DNA of 64,000 nucleotides from JABMQF01 sp964563755. GTDB taxonomy: Archaea > Nanobdellota > Nanobdellia > Woesearchaeales > UBA11576. A program made the translations under genes and the position numbers. The notes under the pieces are model-generated. The model was given only the letters and a program-made list of their open reading frames with translations. It was not told the DNA's origin and ran no database searches. Positions 1-7,408 of this stretch are shown piece after piece. Within the stretch, counting starts at the first letter, position 1, and each line of letters starts with the position of its first letter. The stretch is taken from contig CAZLYC010000001.1 in NCBI GenBank assembly GCA_964563755.1, positions 124,001 through 188,000 of the forward strand, read 5' to 3'.

Positions 1-2788
1 GTGCCCCTCCTAAGTCATACTCCTTGCTGGCATATGTACAGATTTCAAAATCGCCTAAAACTATCTTGTTGTCAATTGAAAAAATGTTTCCTGCATGAAA
101 ATCACCATAACGCATCGTTCTTTCGCTTTTATTCTCGTATTCTGCTAGTTCCTGTAAAATGCCCTGCAAAATTTTTGAGTCTGTCTTTTTAATCATGTTT
201 TCAATCATCGATATGGAACTTCTTTTGTGATTTACATAATCTTTTAAGATTTTAATTTTATGTATCTTTGCTATCTCTGTGCAGAGAGTTTCTATGTCTT
301 CTATTTGCTTCAACCCATCTAAAAAACAATACAATTCATAATGATTCTCTCCGATATTGAAAAAATCTTTTCCTCTCGCGTTTTTCAATGGTGACAAAAT
401 ATCTATGCCCCCACCAATCAACTCTTCTCTGAAATTGCGTACCGCACTCATAAACAGTTCACCTTCAGAATCTTTCGGAACATAGAACAAATGTTTCATA
501 AAAAAAATGCCCTTGTCTGAATATATCTTAAATCTCGCAGGTCTCTTTTTGATAGTCTCTGTCTTCAACACAATAATGCCGAAATTTTCTTTTAGAACTG
601 TTTTTATTGTCGATTCTGATAATCCTTCGTTATTTTCTGTGATTTCCTCTGTTTCAGAGAAATTTTTCATTGGAATAAATGTGCGGACTGGAACACTCAT
701 TCCTATCGGCATTTCTTTCGTCTTATCTATTTCGTGATTGTCTTCTGAAAACCAAATGCATTCATGTTTTTTGGTTATGTTTGACCACAAATATTCTTCA
801 ATATCTTGTTTCAATGAACTTTCTTTTTTATTGCGCATAATCTCATTTATTGCTCTTTCCATTTTAATGAGTAAGTCATCAGAATCTATATTTGCACCCA
901 CTGCAATAATTTGGTTTTTTATTAAAAAATCCTCTGCGTGTTCTCTGCCTACGGGGATGTTCATTTTATTGCATAATATATTCATCTTTACCAGATTGCC
1001 CTGCTTCAATAACTCATTGTGACCTGTCCAGTCGCTGGCTATACAGACCAGCCCTTGGGCTGCGGCTTCTAAAAGAACAACACCAAATGTCTCTTGTGTT
1101 GAGTTCGATGGCGATATCAACAGATGGTGCTGATGTATAAATTCTGACTTGTTTTTCTCTGGGATTTCACCGTGATAAAATACTCCGTCAGTTATATGGC
1201 GTTCCAACCTTTGCTTTTCGTTCGGGTGCATAAAACCCGCCAAATGGAGTTCTATGTTAGCATACTTTCTCTTCAATTTGTGAAATGTTTCAATAAGCGG
1301 TAAAATATCTGCCTTATAACTACTGTCAATTCTACCAAAATAAATGAGTTTTACTATTTTTCCATCATATTCTGGCCAATTCTTGTTCGCTGATTCGATG
1401 CCCCACGGAATCACTTCTATTCTGTGTTTGAACCCTGTTCCTTTTTTACTTTCAAAAATCTTGAAAATATTTAATGCTATATCTCTACCAGCCACACTTG
1501 GACTTATCCACAAGCAGTTATTTTTATTACATTCAAAAATATAACGGGCATATTCTTCTAGAATATCCGGAGCATCTTGAGAGTGAATCAGACATATCTT
1601 TTTAAAACTGAAATCTTCAAGTTTTTTTGTGTAACCTCGGTTTATACAGTAGAATGCCAAGAACTCTTTTTCAAACCTGCGTGCAAATTCGTTTACCGAG
1701 CTAATGAGCATAATTTTTATTCTGCCAGATTGTCTGTGCTTTTTTTGAAAATAAGTCCTCGGGCCCACAAAATAAATAAGTTTGTCTATTCTTTTGCTTT
1801 TTTCGATGCTCAAAAGAAGGTCGTTTGAAACTCTATACGCCCCATAATTTGGTATCGATTCGTTGAATTGTTCTGGACAAAAACCCACGATTCCTAAAAA
1901 ATTCGAAAATGGTTCTGAAACCAGTTTAAATTCATCTAGTCCGAATCTGTTCGCATACTCTGTGAAAATCCCTTCACACTTTTCATTGTAAAAACAAAGT
2001 TCACATTGATTCGGTTTCAATTTGTTTTGCAGTGCTGCGTTAGCAAATATTCTTTTTTGCGCACCGTTTTTTATGACGACTTGGTCAGAATACTCTTCTG
2101 ACTTAAAAAAAGACATTTTTTTAAGAACACAATAAGGAATTCCGAGTGTGTATACTTCCCCTTTGTAATTTTCATCGAGCCAATTAAGCGCTTCAAAAAG
2201 ATATTTGGAACTTTCTTCGAATTTTGGAACTAGATTATCAAATTTTAAAATTGCCCGGCCTTTAGGCGTGACCCAACCAAACTGAAGGCATGCTGCACCG
2301 ATATTTGAATGATGTTCTGCTATCTTTTTAACCTCTTTTATGTTTAGTTTTGATAACACACAGTTTATAGTCACCTTCTGATTGTGCGAGATGAGATTTT
2401 TTATCCCGTCCATGACCTGTGTGTATCCATTCACACCACAAAGAAAAGTGTACAATTCCTCGTTGTTTGCATGAAGACTTATCAAGAAGTTCTCTATTCC
2501 AAAAGCACAAACTTTTTCTGTAAAATCGGCATAAGCGAATGTTCTCCCGTTAGATTGAATGCGAATTTTTAAACCTTGCATCTTCGTGAAAGAAAGCAAA
2601 TCAAAAAAATCTTCTCTTATTGTTATCTCGCCACCGGTAAAATTTATTGTGTCTGCGCCAGTTTCCTTGGCTTGAATTATCTCTTGCTTTATCTGATTCG
2701 AAGTTTTTTGAGTATTATGATTATCATTAAGACAAAAAACACAATTATTATTACAAACAGTCCCAACTTTGATTTCTGTTGATACCAT
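1..2788 (-). CDS. Radical SAM + glycosyltransferase (GT4-like) + aminoglycoside-phosphotransferase-like fusion, 3' end outside window
   Basis: This is one uninterrupted reading frame of 929 codons that runs off the left edge, so the C-terminus is missing. Residues 12-19 hold the radical SAM CxxxCxxC cluster (Cys12, Cys16, Cys19), followed by a GGE motif at 52-54. A CxxC...C cluster near residues 262-272 looks like a remnant SPASM/twitch auxiliary site. From about 460 to 620 the protein resembles a GT-B glycosyltransferase of the GT4 type: IPWGIE, then LIYFGRID, then an E-x7-E-like stretch in QETFGVVLLEAA. From about 740 to the edge it resembles the APH/choline-kinase fold, with YGDFHAGN (catalytic-loop Asp) near 893 and GDFE near 915. 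The ATG lies 1 nt after the ttuA stop, so it is probably co-translated with the sulfur-transfer operon. The gene looks more AT-rich than its neighbours. Substrate and pathway are unknown. Confidence 0.85.
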   Translation of the reverse strand, partial: MVSTEIKVGTVCNNNCVFCLNDNHNTQKTSNQIKQEIIQAKETGADTINFTGGEITIREDFFDLLSFTKMQGLKIRIQSNGRTFAYADFTEKVCAFGIENFLISLHANNEELYTFLCGVNGYTQVMDGIKNLISHNQKVTINCVLSKLNIKEVKKIAEHHSNIGAACLQFGWVTPKGRAILKFDNLVPKFEESSKYLFEALNWLDENYKGEVYTLGIPYCVLKKMSFFKSEEYSDQVVIKNGAQKRIFANAALQNKLKPNQCELCFYNEKCEGIFTEYANRFGLDEFKLVSEPFSNFLGIVGFCPEQFNESIPNYGAYRVSNDLLLSIEKSKRIDKLIYFVGPRTYFQKKHRQSGRIKIMLISSVNEFARRFEKEFLAFYCINRGYTKKLEDFSFKKICLIHSQDAPDILEEYARYIFECNKNNCLWISPSVAGRDIALNIFKIFESKKGTGFKHRIEVIPWGIESANKNWPEYDGKIVKLIYFGRIDSSYKADILPLIETFHKLKRKYANIELHLAGFMHPNEKQRLERHITDGVFYHGEIPEKNKSEFIHQHHLLISPSNSTQETFGVVLLEAAAQGLVCIASDWTGHNELLKQGNLVKMNILCNKMNIPVGREHAEDFLIKNQIIAVGANIDSDDLLIKMERAINEIMRNKKESSLKQDIEEYLWSNITKKHECIWFSEDNHEIDKTKEMPIGMSVPVRTFIPMKNFSETEEITENNEGLSESTIKTVLKENFGIIVLKTETIKKRPARFKIYSDKGIFFMKHLFYVPKDSEGELFMSAVRNFREELIGGGIDILSPLKNARGKDFFNIGENHYELYCFLDGLKQIEDIETLCTEIAKIHKIKILKDYVNHKRSSISMIENMIKKTDSKILQGILQELAEYENKSERTMRYGDFHAGNIFSIDNKIVLGDFEICTYASKEYDLGGA

Positions 2789-2789
2789 C

Positions 2790-3683
2790 TTAGCGTATCC
2801 TTAACAATAGCTGACATGTATTACAAACCGAGTTAGCACAAGATTCGCCACATCTTTCGCAAACCTGCGGATATGATGACGCGAATGCCTTCTTCAATTT
2901 CGGCAATTCGTTCAGGTAAGATTTTACTATATTTAACTTTGCCCCTTTGTGCCTTGATTCGTAGTCATTCAGCGTGTCACGTACATCTGCTCGGTATGAC
3001 TCAATAACATAAGGACACTCATTGAAAGAGACGCCAAAGTCCATCAATAATGCATATAGAGCCGATTCTTTCTCTGAACAGAAGTATAGCGGCTTGACTC
3101 TTTTTACGAAACCCCCGTGACTTTTCACACCTGTAATCGGGCCCATCCTTGAAAGAATGTCGAGCTGCTGCCTGAAAAGATTCATCATGACTGCCTGTGC
3201 CTCATCATCAAGGTTGTGCCCTGTCACTACAACATCAAAACCTTTCGAATACTTGTTCAGAAGGTAGCGCCTCAGTGTACCGCAGATGTTGCAGGGCTTA
3301 GCATCAAGCTTTTTTGATTCCAATATCTTGTCGAGCGACGAACTGAATTCAAGCTCAAAAGAGACAATCTTTAATTTAATTGCGTTCTTATTGCAGAAAC
3401 TTTTCAGGTCTTCTATTGTCTTATCACGATATCCCCTGATTCCTTCGTCTATCAGCAGAGCCACGAGATTGCCTTTAGGACCGAGAAATTTCTTTGTTAA
3501 ATAAAGAATATTTGTTGAATCCTTCCCTCCTGAAGCTGCGACGCAAACGCTGTCAGATTTGCTGAAAAGACCGTGCTTTCTTATAGTATCAAATACCTTC
3601 TTCTCAAAATGTGTTATGAAGTGCTGTTTACAAAGAACAGGTTCTAAGAGAACTGCTTTTTCCTTGCATTTTGAACAGAACAT
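2790..3683 (-). CDS. ttuA: tRNA 2-thiolation ATPase, TtuA/NcsA family
   Basis: A 297-aa PP-loop ATPase of the TtuA/Ncs6 group, which activates a tRNA uridine (U54 or U34) with ATP and replaces the 2-oxygen by sulfur. Visible features are an N-terminal zinc knuckle (Cys3, Cys6, Cys18, His21), the PP-loop SGGKDS at 51-56, the three Cys that bind the 4Fe-4S cluster in TtuA (Cys131, Cys134, Cys223), the motif GHNLDDEAQ at 155-163, and a C-terminal CxxC...CxxC zinc site. It directly follows the ubiquitin-like sulfur carrier gene (TGA and ATG adjacent), the usual functional partner. Which uridine it modifies cannot be read from the sequence. Confidence 0.93.
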   Translation of the reverse strand: MFCSKCKEKAVLLEPVLCKQHFITHFEKKVFDTIRKHGLFSKSDSVCVAASGGKDSTNILYLTKKFLGPKGNLVALLIDEGIRGYRDKTIEDLKSFCNKNAIKLKIVSFELEFSSSLDKILESKKLDAKPCNICGTLRRYLLNKYSKGFDVVVTGHNLDDEAQAVMMNLFRQQLDILSRMGPITGVKSHGGFVKRVKPLYFCSEKESALYALLMDFGVSFNECPYVIESYRADVRDTLNDYESRHKGAKLNIVKSYLNELPKLKKAFASSYPQVCERCGESCANSVCNTCQLLLRIR

Positions 3684-3878
3684 TCAACCACCAGATATTA
3701 CGCTTAGAATCTTAATCTTGTCTTCATCTGATAATCTTTCATCTTCTGTAACGACTTCAGAATTCTTGATTACAATGACCGACTCTGAGTTAAAACCAAG
3801 AGAAGATAGTAATTTAGATACTGTTCCGTTGAACTTGATTTTCTTCTTTTCTCCTGTCTTTTCGATAAAAATCTCCAT
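3684..3878 (-). CDS. Ubiquitin-like sulfur carrier (MoaD/ThiS/SAMP type)
   Basis: A 64-aa beta-grasp protein ending in the diglycine tail SGG, which is thiocarboxylated by an E1-like enzyme and delivers sulfur to TtuA, or conjugates to proteins. The ATG at 3878 is preferred over an in-frame GTG further upstream: it lies 1 nt after the stop of the DUF218 gene and gives a normal MoaD-like N-terminus (MEIFIEK). It directly precedes ttuA. No E1 (UbaA/TtuC-like) gene is in the window, so the activating enzyme must be elsewhere. Confidence 0.85.
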   Translation of the reverse strand: MEIFIEKTGEKKKIKFNGTVSKLLSSLGFNSESVIVIKNSEVVTEDERLSDEDKIKILSVISGG

Positions 3879-3879
3879 A

Positions 3880-4368
3880 TCAACCAAAACCTCTGACCAG
3901 AACCCAACCAAAAAGCACCAGTTCTTTTATTTTAAAAAAGATCGATTCTAACGGATCGAAGTTATCCTGCGCACCTTCAAACTTCAGCGAAATACTCATA
4001 TGAGCATAGAGTTTCCTGAATATGTAACTTGCCCTCGAAAGATGGTAATTTGACGTCACGACAGTTATCTTCTTTGGCTTATTATCCTTGATTAATGCCC
4101 AGCATAATACTGCGTTCTGTGATGTTGTGCGCGAGTGCGGCTCAACAAGCAATTTCTCCTGCGGAATAACTCTTAGCATCATCACCCTCATCATCTCAGC
4201 TTCCGGAATGCCTCGGGAGGGGCCGCCACTAAGGATGACTTTTGAATAATTCTCTTTCTTGTAGAGACTGATAGCTTTTCTAACCCTAGAAACCATCGCG
4301 TCGCTTGGCCTTCCATCAATCCTAGGCATGGCACCAAGCACAATAAGAACATTCTTGAAAGAACTCAT
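3880..4368 (-). CDS. DUF218/YdcF-like protein
   Basis: A 162-aa soluble DUF218 domain protein. Characteristic stretches are VLGAMPRIDG near the N-terminus, ILSGGPS in the middle, EPHSRTTSQNA and TSNYHLSRA. The family has a Rossmann-like fold; YdcF binds S-adenosylmethionine and SanA-like members affect the cell envelope, but no general reaction is established. Its ATG overlaps the stop of the ThiI-like gene by 4 nt and its stop abuts the sulfur carrier gene, so it belongs to the sulfur-transfer operon. An unexpected member there; its role is unknown. Confidence 0.8.
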   Translation of the reverse strand: MSSFKNVLIVLGAMPRIDGRPSDAMVSRVRKAISLYKKENYSKVILSGGPSRGIPEAEMMRVMMLRVIPQEKLLVEPHSRTTSQNAVLCWALIKDNKPKKITVVTSNYHLSRASYIFRKLYAHMSISLKFEGAQDNFDPLESIFFKIKELVLFGWVLVRGFG

Positions 4369-5216
4369 CTTATCCTCGAAAAAGATTCTTCTATAGATTC
4401 CTTGTCTTTCGCTATCAGCGGCGTAAGGACTGGTATTTTGATTGCTTTGTATTTATCTGCCTCGAAATCATCCAGAAAATCTCCTATAACAAATGCCTTG
4501 CAATCGAATTCTGACGCAAGATTGTTTATATCTGTAATCTTGTTGATTTTCCTGACAAGAAGCTTAGAACCGTAAGAATACTTATCCAGAACAGATATGT
4601 CTGACCCTTCAAATGCCACAGGAAATATGCTACAACCACGCCTCATGAAAAGCCAGGCAGCCAGAATGTCTCTTTCACTTTCCACACGACAGATTGCACG
4701 GCTGCTCATGCCCAACGGAAGACCGCCGAAACCAGCTATCTTCTCGTGAAAAATAAACGTCTTATTGTGGACTTCGACACCAATCTCGAGCTCGGGATTG
4801 TGTAGATTCACTTTTATTTTCAAAGCTTCAAAAACTTTCTCGCCTAAAATAATCGCCAAATCCTGTGATGTTTTTTCAAAATCCTTGTTTGAACGCTTGG
4901 CAGTTATCCTGAAACTCTTGACTTTTCCTTTGAAATCTGATGCGAAATCAAGCACTGCTTTTGAAATCTTTTCTATGTCATTCTCAACCGATATCGCAGG
5001 ACTTATAGAAACAAGACCAAAAACATCTTTCAGGAACAATAATGCCCTTTCATCTTGTGTAAAAACAAACATCCTGCCATATGTCTTTGTGACCTCTCCA
5101 ACTATGTTGTTTCGTTTTAGGCAATCTTCTATGTTTGACACGAGTCTTTTCTCAAACATGCATCTATTCTTGCCTTTAAGGGCCAATTCTCCATAGCGGC
5201 AGATTATGCTGTCCAT
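4365..5216 (-). CDS. ThiI-like THUMP protein lacking the PP-loop motif
   Basis: A 283-aa protein that aligns by eye with the N-terminal ferredoxin-like and THUMP domains of ThiI (start RYGELALKGKNR; THUMP region about 60-165), followed by a short Rossmann-like domain. Where ThiI has the ATP-binding SGGxDS loop, this protein reads SSRAICRVESERD, so the PP-loop Gly-Gly and Ser are gone, although the following AAWLFMRRG matches ThiI (AAWLMMKRG). A catalytic Cys in a rhodanese domain is also absent. It can probably bind tRNA but not adenylate it. It starts a tight block with DUF218, sulfur carrier, ttuA and the radical SAM fusion, and has its own TATA-like box. Confidence 0.8.
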   Translation of the reverse strand: MDSIICRYGELALKGKNRCMFEKRLVSNIEDCLKRNNIVGEVTKTYGRMFVFTQDERALLFLKDVFGLVSISPAISVENDIEKISKAVLDFASDFKGKVKSFRITAKRSNKDFEKTSQDLAIILGEKVFEALKIKVNLHNPELEIGVEVHNKTFIFHEKIAGFGGLPLGMSSRAICRVESERDILAAWLFMRRGCSIFPVAFEGSDISVLDKYSYGSKLLVRKINKITDINNLASEFDCKAFVIGDFLDDFEADKYKAIKIPVLTPLIAKDKESIEESFSRIR

Positions 5217-5237
5217 ACAAAAAAGAAACAGGAATAA

Positions 5238-5249
5238 GTATTATAAAGC
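5238..5249 (-). promoter_or_regulatory. TATA-like box for the ThiI-like gene
   Basis: The minus strand reads GCTTTATAATAC. The box is about 25-30 nt upstream of the ATG at 5216, which predicts a leaderless or nearly leaderless transcript and an internal promoter dividing iscS-iscU from the tRNA-thiolation genes. The 98-nt gap 5217-5314 holds nothing else except a GC-rich stretch that may terminate iscU transcripts. Confidence 0.55.
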
Positions 5250-5314
5250 TTTAGATTGCACTCTGGCCGTGTCCGTACTGGCGTGGCTTGCAGGGATTAT
5301 AGGGATTATAATAA

Positions 5315-5686
5315 CTAATCTGGATGTTTGTCCTTATAGTCCTTTACCGCTTTCTTAAGCGCATCTATGCCGAGAATCGAACAATGCACCTTGACAGGAG
5401 GCAATTCACCAAGGAACTTTATCACATCCTCTTTTGTCAGTTTAAGTGCTTCATCTATTGTCTTGCCCTTAATAAGCTCGCAGACAGCATCAGAAGAGGC
5501 TATTGCGGCGCAGCAACCGAATGTCTTGAATTTAGCATCAAGAATCTTGTTGTCCTTGACCTTAAGCTGGACCTGCATTACATCACCACAGGACGGGTTA
5601 CCTACCTGACCAATGCCATCTGCTTTCTTTAATTCACCTGCGTTCTTTGGTTTTACAAAATGACACATGACTTTTTTAGAGTACAT
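5315..5686 (-). CDS. iscU: Fe-S cluster assembly scaffold IscU/NifU-N
   Basis: A 123-aa IscU. The three cluster-ligand cysteines are present in their usual contexts: Cys33 in NPSCGD, Cys58 or Cys59 in FGCCAAIASSD, and Cys102 in VHCSIL. It receives sulfur from the cysteine desulfurase, builds Fe-S clusters and passes them to apoproteins such as TtuA or the radical SAM protein of the same operon. Its start overlaps the last 11 nt of iscS, indicating translational coupling. The length is typical for the stand-alone scaffold. Confidence 0.95.
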   Translation of the reverse strand: MYSKKVMCHFVKPKNAGELKKADGIGQVGNPSCGDVMQVQLKVKDNKILDAKFKTFGCCAAIASSDAVCELIKGKTIDEALKLTKEDVIKFLGELPPVKVHCSILGIDALKKAVKDYKDKHPD

Positions 5687-6842
5687 TCTTCAACACCCTC
5701 TGTAGAGGACTTATCTTCCTCAGTTTTTCTACATATTTCTTGAGCGTCTTTACTGTATATTCAATCTCTTCTTTTGTAGTGAACCTGCTTAAAGTCATGC
5801 GCAAAGTCCCGTTTGCGAGCTCTTTTGAAAGCCCTATCGCGAGAAGCACATGACTAGGCTCTAATGAATGAGATGAACAAGCGCTTCCTGTAGAAGTACA
5901 GACCCCTTCAATGTCTAGATAACTTCCTAGCGCCTCACCCTCCACGCTGGCAAAAGATATGTTGACATTATTGCACAGCCTTTTCTCTCCTCTTGGGCCG
6001 TTGAGCTTAACGTTAGGAATTTCCTTTTCTATTTTTTCTATCAGAATGTCACGCATTGCTGCAATTTTCCTTACGTCAGAATCTGATGTCAGATTTACTG
6101 CCTTCGCAAAACCGACTATTCCAGGAACGTTCTCTGTACCAGGACGCATCTTAAATTCGTGGCTGCCGCCTTGTGATATCGGCACAACATTTGTTCCCTT
6201 ACGTATGTAGAGAGCTCCGATTCCTTTCGGACCGTGAATCTTATGAGCAGACATCGATATCAAATCGACATTAACCTTCTTTGTGTCTATCGGAACCTTA
6301 GTAAAGCTCTGGACTGCATCTATATGAAAGAAAACATTGTGCTCCTTGCAGACATTGCCGAGCTCTTCTATCGGCTGAATCGTTCCTATCTCATTATTTC
6401 CGTGAATAATGGTTACAAGTATGGTCTTTTTGGTTATCGCTTTCTCAAGCTGCTCTGGCGTTATGAACCCTTCCTTGTCAACGTCGAGAAAAGTTACAGA
6501 AAAACCCTCTTCCATTAATGCTTTACAAGTGTTTTCAACAGCAGGGTGCTCAATCTTTGTTGTTATGATATGATTCCCTTTCTCGCGATTAGCGTATGCA
6601 ATTCCTTTTATCGCCAGATTGTCAGATTCTGTGCCGCCAGATGTGAATATTATCTCATCATACTTAGCGTTCAGCTTCTTTGCTATAACTTCACGGGACT
6701 CTTCCATATATCGTTTGGCTTCCTGACCAAGCTGATGAATGCTTGATGCGTTGCCATACTTCTCTGTGAAGAAAGTCAGCATCTCCTTTACCACTTTCTC
6801 ATCAACCTTTGTCGTTGCACCATTGTCAAGATATGCTTTCAT
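5676..6842 (-). CDS. iscS: Cysteine desulfurase IscS/NifS
   Basis: A 388-aa PLP-dependent enzyme that converts cysteine to alanine and leaves a persulfide for Fe-S clusters and tRNA thiolation. The PLP lysine lies in SAHKIHGPKG, the cofactor-binding stretch HIDAVQS precedes it, and the catalytic mobile-loop Cys lies in STGSACSSHSLEP, the extended loop of group I (IscS/NifS) enzymes. It starts 19 nt after the HTH regulator and overlaps iscU, so regulator-iscS-iscU form one operon. It is the likely sulfur source for the downstream carrier/TtuA pair. Confidence 0.96.
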   Translation of the reverse strand: MKAYLDNGATTKVDEKVVKEMLTFFTEKYGNASSIHQLGQEAKRYMEESREVIAKKLNAKYDEIIFTSGGTESDNLAIKGIAYANREKGNHIITTKIEHPAVENTCKALMEEGFSVTFLDVDKEGFITPEQLEKAITKKTILVTIIHGNNEIGTIQPIEELGNVCKEHNVFFHIDAVQSFTKVPIDTKKVNVDLISMSAHKIHGPKGIGALYIRKGTNVVPISQGGSHEFKMRPGTENVPGIVGFAKAVNLTSDSDVRKIAAMRDILIEKIEKEIPNVKLNGPRGEKRLCNNVNISFASVEGEALGSYLDIEGVCTSTGSACSSHSLEPSHVLLAIGLSKELANGTLRMTLSRFTTKEEIEYTVKTLKKYVEKLRKISPLQRVLKNVL

Positions 6843-6861
6843 TTTGACACCTCAAAAAACA

Positions 6862-7233
6862 TCAATAACACACATCACAACATTTTATGTTTGGGTTTTT
6901 CTTCTTGTGAATCTCACACAGAATCTTTTTTTCTCGCATAAACGCGCAGATCCTGTTGATTTCCTTGTTTGAAACGTTGGAATCGGATGATGAAGCGATC
7001 TTGATTGCTGATTTGCTTATCTCTGACTTAAGTTCCGCTGATTCAAAAGCAGTAAGATGTGAATTCGCACGCTTGTCTGTCGCATACTGTGAAATCGCGG
7101 CTTCTGTTAGCCCCAGCTTTGTTGCTATTGCATTCTGCTTTAGCCCTTGTTTCTTCAGTTCTGACACCAACATCTTTCTAAGTACTGGAATCACATACCA
7201 AATCTCTACTTCTTGTGGCAGCTCCATTTTCAT
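6862..7233 (-). CDS. HTH transcriptional regulator with C-terminal cysteine cluster (COG2522-like)
   Basis: A 123-aa protein with an XRE-like helix-turn-helix at about residues 30-55 (NAIATKLGLTEAAISQY) and five cysteines in the last 28 residues (Cys96, 106, 118, 119, 122; ending CCDVCY). This layout matches archaeal regulators thought to bind a Fe-S cluster. It is the first gene of the isc operon and faces two perfect palindromes in the divergent intergenic region, so I infer an Fe-S-sensing autorepressor, a functional analogue of IscR. ATG at 7233 and ATG at 7227 are both possible starts. Confidence 0.85.
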   Translation of the reverse strand: MKMELPQEVEIWYVIPVLRKMLVSELKKQGLKQNAIATKLGLTEAAISQYATDKRANSHLTAFESAELKSEISKSAIKIASSSDSNVSNKEINRICAFMREKKILCEIHKKKNPNIKCCDVCY

Positions 7234-7277
7234 TTAAAACCCTGAAAAACCATCTTTAAGACGGGATCAACAATATA

Positions 7278-7305
7278 TTAACAATAGTTAATTAACAATC
7301 GTTAA
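7278..7305. promoter_or_regulatory. Tandem palindromic operator in the isc / surface-protein divergent promoter
   Basis: Two perfect 14-bp palindromes stand back to back: TTAACAATAGTTAA at 7278-7291 and TTAACAATCGTTAA at 7292-7305 (arms TTAAC/GTTAA with 4-nt spacers). The left one overlaps a minus-strand TATA-like box (TTAATATATTG, about 45 nt before the regulator's ATG). The right one abuts a plus-strand TATA-like box (AAATATATAAGC, 7307-7318). A dimer bound here would block both promoters. The most likely ligand is the adjacent HTH regulator. Confidence 0.7.
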
Positions 7306-7363
7306 CAAATATATAAGCTTTTTGTTCAATAAAGAGAAAAACCTTCGTAATCAATAGAAAAAT

Positions 7364-7374
7364 TTAAATAATGA
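7364..7374 (+). promoter_or_regulatory. TATA-like box for the 1084-aa surface protein
   Basis: An AATTTAAATAA stretch lies about 35-45 nt upstream of the ATG at 7409. A GAGGGGG ribosome site (about 7399-7405) follows it, so this transcript probably has a short leader with a Shine-Dalgarno sequence rather than being leaderless. Confidence 0.5.
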
Positions 7375-7408
7375 ATTGCTATTCTTGAGTAACAACAGAG
7401 GGGGTTAA

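Noticed and set aside
2328..2510. A 60-codon frame on the minus strand and several plus-strand frames of 60-94 codons in 1-2782.
   Set aside because: All overlap the long radical SAM fusion frame, which carries clear domain motifs; the others are shadows.
5217..5314. A small RNA in the gap between iscU and the ThiI-like gene.
   Set aside because: Only a TATA box and a weak GC-rich stem are visible; nothing repeats elsewhere.
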